Notes: generated by a model not told the origin, from the letters alone. DNA of 64,000 bases from Terriglobales bacterium (GCA_027485675.1 JAIXQP010000025.1:186001-250000); one strand, 5' to 3'. Positions 18,017-26,038 are shown, counted from the first letter of the stretch. Numbers and translations: made by a program.

Positions 18017-18973
18017 TTGCGTTACTTAGTCACCGGCGCTGCCGGATTCATTGGTAGCCAGACAGTCGACCGCTTGCTTGCGGATGGACATGAAGTTATC
18101 GGCGTCGATAGCTATATCACGGGGAAGCAGGAGTTTCTCGCTTCGGCCAACGCCTCGCCGCGGTTTACCCTGGTCTTGGGTGATCTCTTTGACTTCACCA
18201 CCGTCTTTGAAGCCTGCGCCGATGTGGATGCCGTCTTTCATCTGGCCGCGAATACCGATGTCCGCCATGGCACCGAATATCCGCGCCGCGATCTCGATCA
18301 GAATGTGATCGTTACTTGGAATATCCTCGAGGCAATTCGCCGGCGCGGCATCAAAACCATTCTGTTTGCCAGCACCGCCTCCGTCTACGGCGACACCGCG
18401 CAGCTTCCCGCTTCCGAAGCCGCCCCACTACCCGGACAGACCTCGCTGCATAACGCTTCGAAGGTGGCCGCCGAAGCCCTCATCACCGCCTACGCCCATG
18501 GTTATGGTCTCCGCGCTATCCTCTTCCGTTTTGCCTCCATTGTGGGGGAACGGTGCTCCCACGGCCATATCTTCAACTTTTGCCGCCAACTCTACCAGCA
18601 TCCGGACCGCCTGACCGTCCTCGGCGATGGCGACGTCCGCCGCACTTACCTCGATGTTGGCGATGCCGTGGACGCCATGCTCCTGGCGCTCGAGAAATCC
18701 ACCACCGCCGCCGAGATCTTCAACGTCGCTTCCCTCACTCCGTGCCGGCTCACCGAGTCCATCGCCTGGATCGCCGATGAAATGAAGCTGCAGCCGGCCA
18801 TTGAATACATGGGCCCCGGGCCCCTATGGCTCGGCAGCTACCCCGCCCTGGTGCTCGATTGCACGAAGTTGCAGCAGTTGGGTTGGCAGCCCCAACTCGG
18901 CCCCGAAGCCGCCGTTCGCCGCTCCGTCCGTTACCTGGCGGCGAACCCTTGGTTGCTCGAAGGCCGCTCCTAG
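18017..18973 (+). CDS. NAD-dependent sugar-nucleotide epimerase/dehydratase family protein
   Basis: Extended short-chain dehydrogenase of 318 residues, related to UDP-glucose 4-epimerase. The cofactor motif TGAAGFIG, the downstream AANTDVRHG and STASVYG segments and the C-terminal sugar-nucleotide domain are clear. The usual catalytic YxxxK reads HNASK (His 145, Lys 149), so the Tyr is missing. The start is a TTG at 18017 with an AAGG at 18005-18008. It lies 42 bases after ybbP and 18 before the ThiF-like gene. It may have altered chemistry or only bind nucleotide sugars. Confidence 0.78.
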   Translation: MRYLVTGAAGFIGSQTVDRLLADGHEVIGVDSYITGKQEFLASANASPRFTLVLGDLFDFTTVFEACADVDAVFHLAANTDVRHGTEYPRRDLDQNVIVTWNILEAIRRRGIKTILFASTASVYGDTAQLPASEAAPLPGQTSLHNASKVAAEALITAYAHGYGLRAILFRFASIVGERCSHGHIFNFCRQLYQHPDRLTVLGDGDVRRTYLDVGDAVDAMLLALEKSTTAAEIFNVASLTPCRLTESIAWIADEMKLQPAIEYMGPGPLWLGSYPALVLDCTKLQQLGWQPQLGPEAAVRRSVRYLAANPWLLEGRS

Positions 18974-18991
18974 CCCCACAATCAAACCAGC

Positions 18992-20008
18992 ATGACTAGT
19001 GAGCAGCGGGAGCGTTACTCCCGCCAAATCCTGTTCGCCCCCATCGGGGAATCCGGCCAGGAGCGCCTCCTCTCCGCGAAGGTCGCCATCGTGGGCTGCG
19101 GCGCCCTCGGCTCGTTTCAGGCCGCCTCTCTCGCCCGCGCCGGAGTCGGCTCGCTCCGCCTCATCGACCGCGACTACGTCGAAGCCTCCAATCTCCAACG
19201 CCAATGGCTCTATGACGAAGCCGACGCCGCCGAAGCGATGCCCAAAGCTGCCGCGGCCGCCCGCGCCATCGCCCGCTTCAACTCCACCGTCGCTGTCGAA
19301 CCCCTCATCGCCGACCTCACCCCCGCCAACGCCGACGACCTCCTCGCCGGCGTCGACCTCATCCTCGACGGCACCGATAACTTCGAAACCCGCTACCTCA
19401 TCAACGATTTCGCCCTCGCCAACCAGGTCCCCTGGATCTACGGCGCCGCCGTCGGCAGCTACGGCCTCACCATGCCGATTCTCCCCGGCCAGACCTCCTG
19501 CCTCCAGTGCGTCTATCCCGCGCCCCCCTCCGGCGCCCAGCCCACCTGCGAGACCGACGGCGTCCTCGGCGCCATCACCTCCGCCATCGCCGCTCTGCAA
19601 TCCGGCATGGCCATCCGCCTGCTCTCGGGCGGCCTTCCGGCCACCAAGCTCACCACGCTCGATGTCTGGTCCGGCGCCATCCGCCAGATCGATCAACCGC
19701 CGCCCGATCCCAACTGCCCCGCCTGCGGCCGCCGCGAATTCGTCTATCTCGACGGTGACCGCCGCGCCCCCATCAGCCTCTGCGGCCGGAACGCCGTGCA
19801 AATTCATGAACGCAACCGGCCCCTGGACCTCGCCGATCTTGCCGCCCGTCTCGAACGCCTCGGCACCGTTCGCCGCAACGACTTCGCCCTCCGCTTCTTC
19901 CTCGACCCCTACGAACTTACCGTCTTCGCCGACGGCCGCGCCATCATCAAGGGTACCCAGGATGTCGGAATTGCCCGCAGCCTCTACTCCCGTTACATCG
20001 GCGCATAG
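18992..20008 (+). CDS. ThiF/MoeB/HesA-type sulphur-carrier adenylyltransferase
   Basis: E1-like enzyme that adenylates the C-terminal Gly of a ThiS- or MoaD-type sulphur carrier for thiamine or molybdopterin synthesis. In its 338 residues I see YSRQI (Arg finger), VGCGALGS (nucleotide loop), DRDYVEASNLQRQ, the paired zinc motifs CLQC and CPAC, and the catalytic Cys in TCETDGVLG. The roughly 90-residue C-terminal extension (LCGRNAVQI onward) is known from Bacillus-type ThiF/MoeB proteins. No carrier gene is adjacent, so thiamine versus molybdenum cofactor cannot be decided. Confidence 0.88.
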   Translation: MTSEQRERYSRQILFAPIGESGQERLLSAKVAIVGCGALGSFQAASLARAGVGSLRLIDRDYVEASNLQRQWLYDEADAAEAMPKAAAAARAIARFNSTVAVEPLIADLTPANADDLLAGVDLILDGTDNFETRYLINDFALANQVPWIYGAAVGSYGLTMPILPGQTSCLQCVYPAPPSGAQPTCETDGVLGAITSAIAALQSGMAIRLLSGGLPATKLTTLDVWSGAIRQIDQPPPDPNCPACGRREFVYLDGDRRAPISLCGRNAVQIHERNRPLDLADLAARLERLGTVRRNDFALRFFLDPYELTVFADGRAIIKGTQDVGIARSLYSRYIGA

Positions 20009-20105
20009 GATACTCCTGATAGGGCCTTGGGTGGCTAATCCCACAAGATTTTGTAGTTTTCCACAATCTCCCCACAGCGGGGCATGTTATCATCAACCCT
20101 GAAAC

Positions 20106-21026
20106 GTGGCTACGCAGCAGTCTTGGACTCGCGATCAAGTACGACGCGTCCTGTCGGTGACGGAGCGCCATCTTCGCTGTTGGGAACAGCAGGGCCTGAT
20201 TCCGCCGCAGGAACGCTATGGGCTCGGAGACCTCCTTGCCTTGCGCGCTCTCAACTCGCTCCGCGAAAAGAAGGTGCCGGTGGCTCGCATCCGCCGCAGC
20301 TTCCAATCCCTCCGCGAACGGCTGCAGCACATCGCCAACCCGTTCACCGAACTCAAGGTCTTTCTCGACGGCAAACGCATTGGCGTGCACCTCGGCGGGC
20401 AGAAGATGGACTCGCTTTCCGGCCAGCTTCTCTTTGATTTCGACGCCGCCGCCCTCGAAAAGCTGCGCCCCTTCCCGCGCCCCGAAGGCCGCGTCCTCGA
20501 AGACCGCCGCAAGCGGGCCGCCGAGGCCGATGAATGGTTCCAGCGCGGCCTCGAACTGGAACAGACCGGCGGACCCGTCGCCGATGCCATCGCGGCCTAC
20601 GAAAGGGCCATCAGCCTCAATCCGCAAGCCGCCGGCGCCCACGTCAATCTGGGCACCATCCGCTTCCACCAGCGCCACTGGGCGCAAGCCGAAGAGCACT
20701 ACCGCAAGGCCGTCGAAGCCGATCCCGAATACGCCCTGGCGCAGTTCAACCTCGGCAATCTCTACGACGAACGCGGCGACCGGCTCCGCGCCCTCTCGCA
20801 TTACCACGCCGCGCTCCGCCTCAACCCCCAATACGCCGACGCCTACTATAACCTGGCGCTCCTCCATCAAGCCTCCGGCGACGTCATGCAAGCCGTCCAA
20901 TACTGGAGCACCTACCTGAAGCTCGATCCCTCCAGCCAGTGGTCCCGCATCGCCCGCCGCGAACTCGCCAAGCTCAAGCAGGCCACCGTCATCCAGGGCT
21001 CCCGCTCCCTCACGCAGCACGCCTAG
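20106..21026 (+). CDS. MerR-type DNA-binding domain fused to TPR repeats
   Basis: Likely transcription factor in which a MerR winged helix (residues 8-75, TERHLRCWEQQGLIPP) is joined to tetratricopeptide repeats (about residues 140-285, with AHVNLGTIRF, ALAQFNLGNLYDERGD and AYYNLALLHQASGD helices) instead of a small-molecule sensor. The TPR part should bind another protein. The start is a GTG at 20106. The 97 bases upstream contain two CCACAA direct repeats 20 bases apart (20041 and 20061) that could be an operator. The stop codon overlaps that of the convergent kinase gene in a CTAG. Confidence 0.82.
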   Translation: MATQQSWTRDQVRRVLSVTERHLRCWEQQGLIPPQERYGLGDLLALRALNSLREKKVPVARIRRSFQSLRERLQHIANPFTELKVFLDGKRIGVHLGGQKMDSLSGQLLFDFDAAALEKLRPFPRPEGRVLEDRRKRAAEADEWFQRGLELEQTGGPVADAIAAYERAISLNPQAAGAHVNLGTIRFHQRHWAQAEEHYRKAVEADPEYALAQFNLGNLYDERGDRLRALSHYHAALRLNPQYADAYYNLALLHQASGDVMQAVQYWSTYLKLDPSSQWSRIARRELAKLKQATVIQGSRSLTQHA

Positions 21027-22333
21027 CCGTGCAGCGGCACCCGAATCGTCACCTCCAGCCCCATGTCCGCATTCCGCGCGCTGATGCGCCCGTGATGCAG
21101 ATGCACCGCCCGCTGCGCGATGGCCAGCCCTAATCCCACGCCGCCGCTCCGCCGCGCCCGATCATCCTCCACCCGGAAGAACGGCCGGAAGATCTTCTCC
21201 CGCATCTCCTCCGGCACGCCCGGCCCGAAATCCCGCACGATCACCAACGCTTCGTCGCCCTCCCGCAGCAGCCGCACCCGCACCTGCTCCTCGGCCGGGG
21301 AGTAGCGAATCGCGTTGCGCAGCACGTTCTCAATCGCCCGCCGCAGCAACTCAGCGTCTGCCTGCATCACAATCGGCCCCTGTAAGTCCCGCTCCAGCTG
21401 GATCCCCTTCTCATCCGCTTCAATCAGGAGGTCGTCCAACAACTCCTCGAGCAGTTCCTTCAAATCCACTGCCGCCGACTTCCTCTCCGCCGGATCTCCC
21501 TCCGCCCGCGTCATCTCGATCAGCTCGCCCACCAGCAGCGAGATCCGCTGCGCCTCTTTCTTGATCCGGTCCAGCGCCGCCCCCCGGTCGGCACTCGTTC
21601 GCGCCAACTCCACCGCGACACTCAGCCGCGCCAATGGCGACCGCAGCTCATGCGAGATGTCCTGCAACAGCTGCCGCTCCGCAGTAAGCAGCGTTTGGAT
21701 CCGTTCGGCCATCTCATCAAACGACCGCGCCACATCGCCGAACTCATCCCGGCGCCGCAACCCGGTTCGCGCTTCGAGATCGCCCGAGCCGAACCGCATC
21801 ACGGTTTCCCGCAACTGCCGCAACGGCCGCCCAATGTAGTGCGCGAGCACGTAAATCCCCAGCACGAAGACGAACACGATCGGCAGATAGTAAGGCAAAT
21901 AGTTCGGTGCGTCGATGCGTGGCTCCGGGCTGACCACCTGCATCCAGTAGCGGCTGTCCGCGCTACGGTGCAGCATGTAGGCTCTGCGCGGCGACCGGCC
22001 GAACGGCCAGCGGAAGGGCGGCAGGCTCGTCTCCAGGCCGGCGATGTCCCGCTTCTCGCCGGTCAACACATCCGTGCCGCTTGCGTCGAGAAGCGAATGC
22101 CGGCCCGGAAACCGGTTGTCCATCCGCGCAATCTGGGGCCGCAAGGCCGCCTCCCCGCCGGTCTCCCAGGCCACCCGCAAGTCGTCCAACTGCGAGTCCA
22201 GCACGCGGCGCATGAAGCTGTTCCCCTGCGAATCCCGCCGGAACAGGTAGTAGGAGGTCGCCACGAACGCAACACTCGAAACGACGAACAGCAGGCTGAT
22301 CCAGAGCAGAATCCGTACGAAGATCGAATTCAT
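21023..22333 (-). CDS. Envelope-stress sensor histidine kinase, CpxA-like
   Basis: Inner-membrane kinase of 436 residues. A transmembrane segment at about residues 8-28, a periplasmic sensor of roughly 110 residues and a second segment near 150-168 precede HAMP (GRPLRQLRETVMRFG onward), the phosphoacceptor box DISHELRSPLARL and the ATP-binding N, G1 and G2 boxes (ENVLRNAIRYS, FGPGVPE, GGVGLGLAI). It begins immediately after the stop of the response-regulator gene. With the CpxP-like gene upstream the unit looks like a Cpx-type envelope stress system, an assignment based on order and domain type. Confidence 0.9.
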   Translation of the reverse strand: MNSIFVRILLWISLLFVVSSVAFVATSYYLFRRDSQGNSFMRRVLDSQLDDLRVAWETGGEAALRPQIARMDNRFPGRHSLLDASGTDVLTGEKRDIAGLETSLPPFRWPFGRSPRRAYMLHRSADSRYWMQVVSPEPRIDAPNYLPYYLPIVFVFVLGIYVLAHYIGRPLRQLRETVMRFGSGDLEARTGLRRRDEFGDVARSFDEMAERIQTLLTAERQLLQDISHELRSPLARLSVAVELARTSADRGAALDRIKKEAQRISLLVGELIEMTRAEGDPAERKSAAVDLKELLEELLDDLLIEADEKGIQLERDLQGPIVMQADAELLRRAIENVLRNAIRYSPAEEQVRVRLLREGDEALVIVRDFGPGVPEEMREKIFRPFFRVEDDRARRSGGVGLGLAIAQRAVHLHHGRISARNADMGLEVTIRVPLHG

Positions 22334-23011
22334 CTAGACCTCGGTGGCCGGCAGGCTGAGCTGATAACCCACGCCGCGGACGGTCAGAATCTTGGCGCTC
22401 GAGCCTTCCAGTTTCTTGCGAATATGGCTGACGTGCACGTCAATCGCCCGGTCGAACGCGGTGGCGTCGCGCTGATAGAGCCGTTGCGCGAGCTCGTCCC
22501 GGGAGACCACCCTTCCCGCGCCCCGGTGGAGCACCTCCAGGATGTCGAACTCCACGGACGTTACCTCCAGCCGCCGCCCGTCCACGCTGGCCGACCGTCC
22601 GCCCGGATCCATCCGCAGCCCGTAGGGCTCCGCCGCTCCGGCCTTGCCCCCGCTGCGCCGCAGGATCGCCCGCACCCGCGCCAGCAACTCCATCGGCTCA
22701 AACGGCTTGGGCAGATAATCGTCCGCCCCGCCTTCGAGTCCCCGGATCCGGCTCGCCGATTCGAGGCGCGCCGTCAGCATCAGCACCGGCACATCGCTCG
22801 TCTTGCGCAGACGCTCCAACACCGCGAAGCCGTCCAGGCGCGGCATCATGACGTCCAGCAGCACCAGATCATAGGGCCGCTCCGCCAGCTTCGCCAAGCC
22901 GCTTTCGCCGTCATGGGAGAGCTCCAGCCCCACGCCCTGGCTGGCGAAAAACTCCTGCAGCAACATCCCGAGTTCGACGTCGTCGTCCACCATCAGGAGC
23001 GTCGGGTTCAT
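22334..23011 (-). CDS. OmpR/PhoB-family response regulator, CpxR-like
   Basis: DNA-binding regulator of 225 residues. The receiver has the acidic pair DDD near residue 9, the phosphoacceptor Asp in LVLLDVMMPR (about residue 53), Thr and Lys in LMLTAR and YLPKPFE. The C-terminal winged helix carries the RAIDVHVSHIRKKL recognition region and GVGYQL at the end. It is encoded between the CpxP-like gene (9 bases upstream) and the cognate kinase (no gap), so all three are probably one transcript. Confidence 0.93.
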   Translation of the reverse strand: MNPTLLMVDDDVELGMLLQEFFASQGVGLELSHDGESGLAKLAERPYDLVLLDVMMPRLDGFAVLERLRKTSDVPVLMLTARLESASRIRGLEGGADDYLPKPFEPMELLARVRAILRRSGGKAGAAEPYGLRMDPGGRSASVDGRRLEVTSVEFDILEVLHRGAGRVVSRDELAQRLYQRDATAFDRAIDVHVSHIRKKLEGSSAKILTVRGVGYQLSLPATEV

Positions 23012-23020
23012 GCGTCGTTT

Positions 23021-23533
23021 CTACCGGCCCCGCCTTGGCTGTACCGGCGCCATCAGCATCGGAATCATGTTGTAAACGCCATCGGCCTTCTGCTTCTGCT
23101 TGTCATCCAGCATCGCCAGGACATCGGCGAATACCTTCGCCTCGGCCGCCGCCAACTGGGCCTGCACGGCGCCGTATTTCTCATAGAGGGGCGCTGCATC
23201 CGCCCCGCTCTTCACCGCGGCACGAATCTGTCCCTTCACCTGCATCGAATCCAGTTGCAACGGCTGCACATTCTCTTTGCCGCGGTCCATTACCGTCTTC
23301 AACTGCTTCTTCTGTTCCTTCTTCAATCCGAGCTGGTCGCTCAGCGAATCGAGCATCATGCGTTCCCGTTCGGCGGGATCCATCGGACCGCGGCCCATGC
23401 CACCGCCCATTCCGCCGCCCATGCCGCCTCGCCCACCACCCATACCGCCCATGCCGCCGCCCATGCCAGGGCCCTGCGCCATGGCCACTCCACAGATCAA
23501 CACGATCGCTGCCACAATCCGCATACCCTTCAC
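23021..23533 (-). CDS. Periplasmic Spy/CpxP-like protein with Gly-Met-rich repeat
   Basis: Predicted periplasmic helper or inhibitor for the kinase encoded downstream, 170 residues. After a signal peptide (VLICGVAMA, cleavage near residue 20) comes a Gly/Met-rich tract of GMGGG repeats (about 22-50), then an alpha-helical domain with SDQLGLKKEQKKQLKTVMD and a second heptad-like helix, typical of Spy/CpxP (LTxxQ-type) proteins. The Met-rich repeat could bind copper or simply be a flexible linker. Start is GTG 23533 or ATG 23524. In E. coli cpxP is divergent from cpxRA; here it leads the operon. Confidence 0.78.
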   Translation of the reverse strand: MKGMRIVAAIVLICGVAMAQGPGMGGGMGGMGGGRGGMGGGMGGGMGRGPMDPAERERMMLDSLSDQLGLKKEQKKQLKTVMDRGKENVQPLQLDSMQVKGQIRAAVKSGADAAPLYEKYGAVQAQLAAAEAKVFADVLAMLDDKQKQKADGVYNMIPMLMAPVQPRRGR

Positions 23534-23589
23534 CCTACTGCCTCTCCCGGGCCCGGAAAAGCCCCCCTTTGCAAAGAATTGTCAATCCA

Positions 23590-23615
23590 GGGGGATTTCG
23601 CCTCCTCCTCCGACT
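23590..23615 (+). promoter_or_regulatory. Candidate ECF-type promoter before the sigma gene
   Basis: GGGGG at 23590-23594 and CGACT at 23611-23615 are separated by 16 bases, with ATTTC after the first box. The same two boxes with the same spacing occur at 25207-25232 before the beta-helix gene. The spacing fits an ECF -35/-10 pair, and the sigma gene begins 21 bases downstream, which would be autoregulation. This is a match between only two sites. Confidence 0.45.
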
Positions 23616-23635
23616 CGTAAGATGAGAGAAGCTGC

Positions 23636-24214
23636 TTGCCGTCACCCGCCACCACACAGGATACAGATTGGGCCCTGGCCCAAGCTGTACTCGCCCGCGA
23701 CCGCAAGGCCATCGCCGAGTTCGTTATGCTCTGCTCTGACCCCCTCTATCGGTACATCCGCTCCCGCCTCCAACCCCGCCTCGAATTCGTCGACGATCTC
23801 GTCCAGGACGTCTTCCTCACCGCTTGGCGCAGCCTGCCCCAGTATCGCGGCCAATCGCCGCTCAAGTCCTGGCTCCTCGGCATCGCCCGCCACAAAGTGG
23901 AAGATCACTACCGCGACCGCCTCCGCGATCTCGCTGTTCCCGACGACGCCACCGAAACCATCCCCGAACCCGCGCCCGGCGCCGACTTCGCCCTCGACCA
24001 GGCCCGCTCCGCCGCCGCCACCGCCGCCATTCTCGCCGCCCTTCCCGAGCCCTACCGCGTCGTCCTTCTCTGGCGCTATTGGGAGCAGCGGTCCGCCGAA
24101 GAGATGGCGACCCTCACTGGCAAAACGCCTAAAGCCATCGAACGGCTCCTCTCCCGGGCGCGCCAGGAATTTCGCCAGCAATGGCTCACCAAACCGCAGG
24201 AGGCCACCCGATGA
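23636..24214 (+). CDS. ECF-family RNA polymerase sigma factor
   Basis: Alternative sigma factor of 192 residues. Region 2 is seen in DDLVQDVFLTAWRSLPQYRG and SWLLGIARHKVEDHYR (about residues 48-105), and region 4 in LPEPYRVVLLWRYWEQRSAEEMATLTGKTPKAIERLLSRAR (helix-turn-helix, about 128-178). Start is a TTG at 23636 with a purine-rich GAGAGAAG before it. The next gene starts inside its stop codon, the usual place for an anti-sigma factor. It is divergent from the CpxP-like operon and preceded by a motif that recurs before the beta-helix gene. Confidence 0.92.
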   Translation: MPSPATTQDTDWALAQAVLARDRKAIAEFVMLCSDPLYRYIRSRLQPRLEFVDDLVQDVFLTAWRSLPQYRGQSPLKSWLLGIARHKVEDHYRDRLRDLAVPDDATETIPEPAPGADFALDQARSAAATAAILAALPEPYRVVLLWRYWEQRSAEEMATLTGKTPKAIERLLSRARQEFRQQWLTKPQEATR

Positions 24215-24540
24215 ACGAGGAACTCTGGTTCGCCCAACTCGCCGACGAGACGCCGCTTGAAACGGCCATCCCCGCCCCGTCCTGCCTCAAGTCGCTCGTC
24301 TACTCGCACCTCATCAGCGAAGCCGAAACCGAAGGCCCCCTGCTGCCCCTGCCGGAAACCAAAGCTGCCGGCCGCGGCCTCTGTGTCTTCGAACACCTCA
24401 TCGAAATTCTCCCCGTCGGCGCTCCCCTGCAGAACTTCCAGTACTGCAAGATCTGCCACGCCCGCGTTCTCGGCGAACGCGTCGAGCAAGCCCCCATCTT
24501 CTGGCCCTGCTGCCCCTACAGCGAGTTCCAGAATCGCTAG
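24211..24540 (+). CDS. Small Cys-rich protein coupled to the ECF sigma gene, candidate anti-sigma factor
   Basis: Unrecognised 109-residue protein. The ATG at 24211 overlaps the sigma stop as ATGA, so translation is probably coupled. It has no membrane segment. The C-terminal third holds CKICHAR followed after 18 residues by a CC pair, which could form a zinc site; other cysteines lie near residues 29 and 57. It lacks the HxxxCxxC motif of ordinary zinc anti-sigma factors. Position makes a soluble regulator of the sigma factor the first guess. Its TAG stop shares a CTAG with the convergent barrel gene. Confidence 0.65.
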   Translation: MNEELWFAQLADETPLETAIPAPSCLKSLVYSHLISEAETEGPLLPLPETKAAGRGLCVFEHLIEILPVGAPLQNFQYCKICHARVLGERVEQAPIFWPCCPYSEFQNR

Positions 24541-25193
24541 AACTCGCGTAGGAAGCCGAACATATTCTGAAAGTGCAGCAGATTGCGCTGTCCCCGCGGC
24601 CGCAGCTCCCGGCTGAACGGATTCGCCGAAAACGTCTCCCAGAAGCTATAGCGGAAACGCCAGCCCTTCGCCACCCGTAGGTCGATCCCCACCGCCGTCC
24701 GCCAGAAGACGCGCGTCGCCGCGAACTGCTCCGGCGGCAGCACCACCGCGCCCTTCGCCACCACCACGGCCCCCGCCTTGGAATTCACCCGCACCATGCC
24801 CAACCCCCCGGACACATAGGGCCGAAACCGGCTCGCCCGCGGCCGGAAGTAGAGCAAGCCATCCACGCTCCCCGCGTTCTGCGTGCTCGTCCGCTTCTGC
24901 TCAAACGTCGTCTCCTGTCCGCCTTCCACCAGCGTCTCGGTGAACTGCAGCGCGTTCCGGTTCCACACATACATGCCCTGCACACTCAGGTACTCCCGCC
25001 AGTGCTTCCCTGCAAACAGAGATAAGGCGGCCCCGTTCTCCGGCTTATAGAGCGAGATCGCCGTCGAATCCCGCGTGATCACTGTCCGCCCATCCGCCGA
25101 CAACGTCGACAATCCCCCCGTCCCCCCCGCATACCACTGCCCCTGGCTCGCGCACACCATCCCCATCCCAATCACAATCCCCCGCAAATTCAT
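24537..25193 (-). CDS. Predicted outer-membrane beta-barrel protein
   Basis: Protein of 218 residues that I do not recognise by family. It has a signal peptide (VIGMGMVCASQGQ, cleavage near residue 19) and alternating hydrophobic strands with aromatic ends throughout (for example SLFAGKHWREYLSVQGMYVW and RFRPYVSGGLGMVRV), finishing with LREF, so the last residue is the Phe expected of an outer-membrane barrel. The size fits an eight-stranded barrel. It starts 14 bases from the ECF-like motif on the opposite strand and ends overlapping the sigma-linked gene. Confidence 0.6.
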   Translation of the reverse strand: MNLRGIVIGMGMVCASQGQWYAGGTGGLSTLSADGRTVITRDSTAISLYKPENGAALSLFAGKHWREYLSVQGMYVWNRNALQFTETLVEGGQETTFEQKRTSTQNAGSVDGLLYFRPRASRFRPYVSGGLGMVRVNSKAGAVVVAKGAVVLPPEQFAATRVFWRTAVGIDLRVAKGWRFRYSFWETFSANPFSRELRPRGQRNLLHFQNMFGFLREF

Positions 25194-25206
25194 TGTTCTA
25201 TTTTGA

Positions 25207-25232
25207 GGGGGATTTCCGCCTAAGTCACGACT
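25207..25232 (+). promoter_or_regulatory. Candidate ECF-type promoter before the beta-helix gene
   Basis: GGGGG at 25207-25211, then ATTTC, and CGACT at 25228-25232, with exactly the same 16-base spacing as the site at 23590-23615. Transcription would start near 25239, about 40 bases before the ATG at 25280. This would make the beta-helix gene a target of the nearby sigma factor. Confidence 0.45.
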
Positions 25233-25279
25233 ACACCACCGAAGCGCTTCACAATTTTACTCACTACCAGGACATCGAC

Positions 25280-26038
25280 ATGACAAGAACTCTGTTCGCG
25301 CTTCCCCTCTTCGCCCTCGCCCTCTGCGCTCAACCTCCAGGACAACGCACCATCGGCTCGCCCACCACCATCGATCAGCCCGGCACCTACATGCTCACCA
25401 ACAGCATCTTCACCAATTCCAGCACCGGCGCCGGCATTACCATTACCGCCAGCGATGTAACCCTCGACCTCAACGGCCAAACCATCACCGGCCCCGGTAA
25501 CGGCTCCCACGCTGGTCTCCGCATCCTCAACGCTCAGAACGTCTCGGTCAAAAACGGCAACATCACCGGCACCCTCATGGGCGTCATGGTGAACAACTCC
25601 GCCAACGTTCGCATCGAAGGCCTCAATATCCGTGGCTTCGGCCTGGCGGTCGCCGCGCCGCCGCCTGAAATCGGTATTCTCCTCAATCAGTCCCGCAACG
25701 TGGTCGTCCTGAACAACTCCATCTTCAACGTCGGCCTCGGCCTCTTCGTCCGCGGCAGCCGGAGCTTCGGCAACCGACTGCAGAACAACACTCTTACGGC
25801 CATGGCCAACGGTGTCTTCGGCATCTGCTACAACCCTGCCGATGGCGACCCCCAAGGTCCCAAAGGAGACCTGATTACCGGTAATCTCATCCGTGGATTC
25901 CCCACCTCCATCCAGATCAACGGCCGGTCCGACTACAACGTCATCGACGCCAATACCTTGATCTTCACGGTAGCCGGCCTCGAGAACCCGAACCCCACAA
26001 ACATCGCCCAAGGCAACCGTACCGCCCAGATCCAGTAA
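25280..26038 (+). CDS. Secreted right-handed parallel beta-helix protein (NosD-like repeats)
   Basis: Exported protein of 252 residues. The ATG at 25280 is chosen because a signal peptide follows at once (MTRTLFALPLFALALCAQ) and AGGA lies 8 bases upstream; the longer in-frame reading from 25193 would cross the promoter-like motif. From residue 40 on, short repeats of the form VTLDLNGQTITG, LRILNAQNVSVKNGNITG, VMVNNSANVRIEGLNIRG and NVVVLNNSIFNVGLG form a parallel beta-helix of the NosD/carbohydrate-binding type. No catalytic residues are obvious. It may bind or cleave polysaccharide outside the cell. Confidence 0.78.
   Translation: MTRTLFALPLFALALCAQPPGQRTIGSPTTIDQPGTYMLTNSIFTNSSTGAGITITASDVTLDLNGQTITGPGNGSHAGLRILNAQNVSVKNGNITGTLMGVMVNNSANVRIEGLNIRGFGLAVAAPPPEIGILLNQSRNVVVLNNSIFNVGLGLFVRGSRSFGNRLQNNTLTAMANGVFGICYNPADGDPQGPKGDLITGNLIRGFPTSIQINGRSDYNVIDANTLIFTVAGLENPNPTNIAQGNRTAQIQ

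Noticed and set aside
20057-20065. TTTTCCACA, a match to a DnaA box
   Set aside because: Single copy, no cluster, no AT-rich unwinding region and no dnaA or dnaN gene nearby, so not an origin.
23557-23585. TTGACA on the minus strand as a promoter for the CpxP-like gene
   Set aside because: The -35 match at 23580-23585 is perfect, but no acceptable -10 lies at 16-18 bases (GCTTTT at best).
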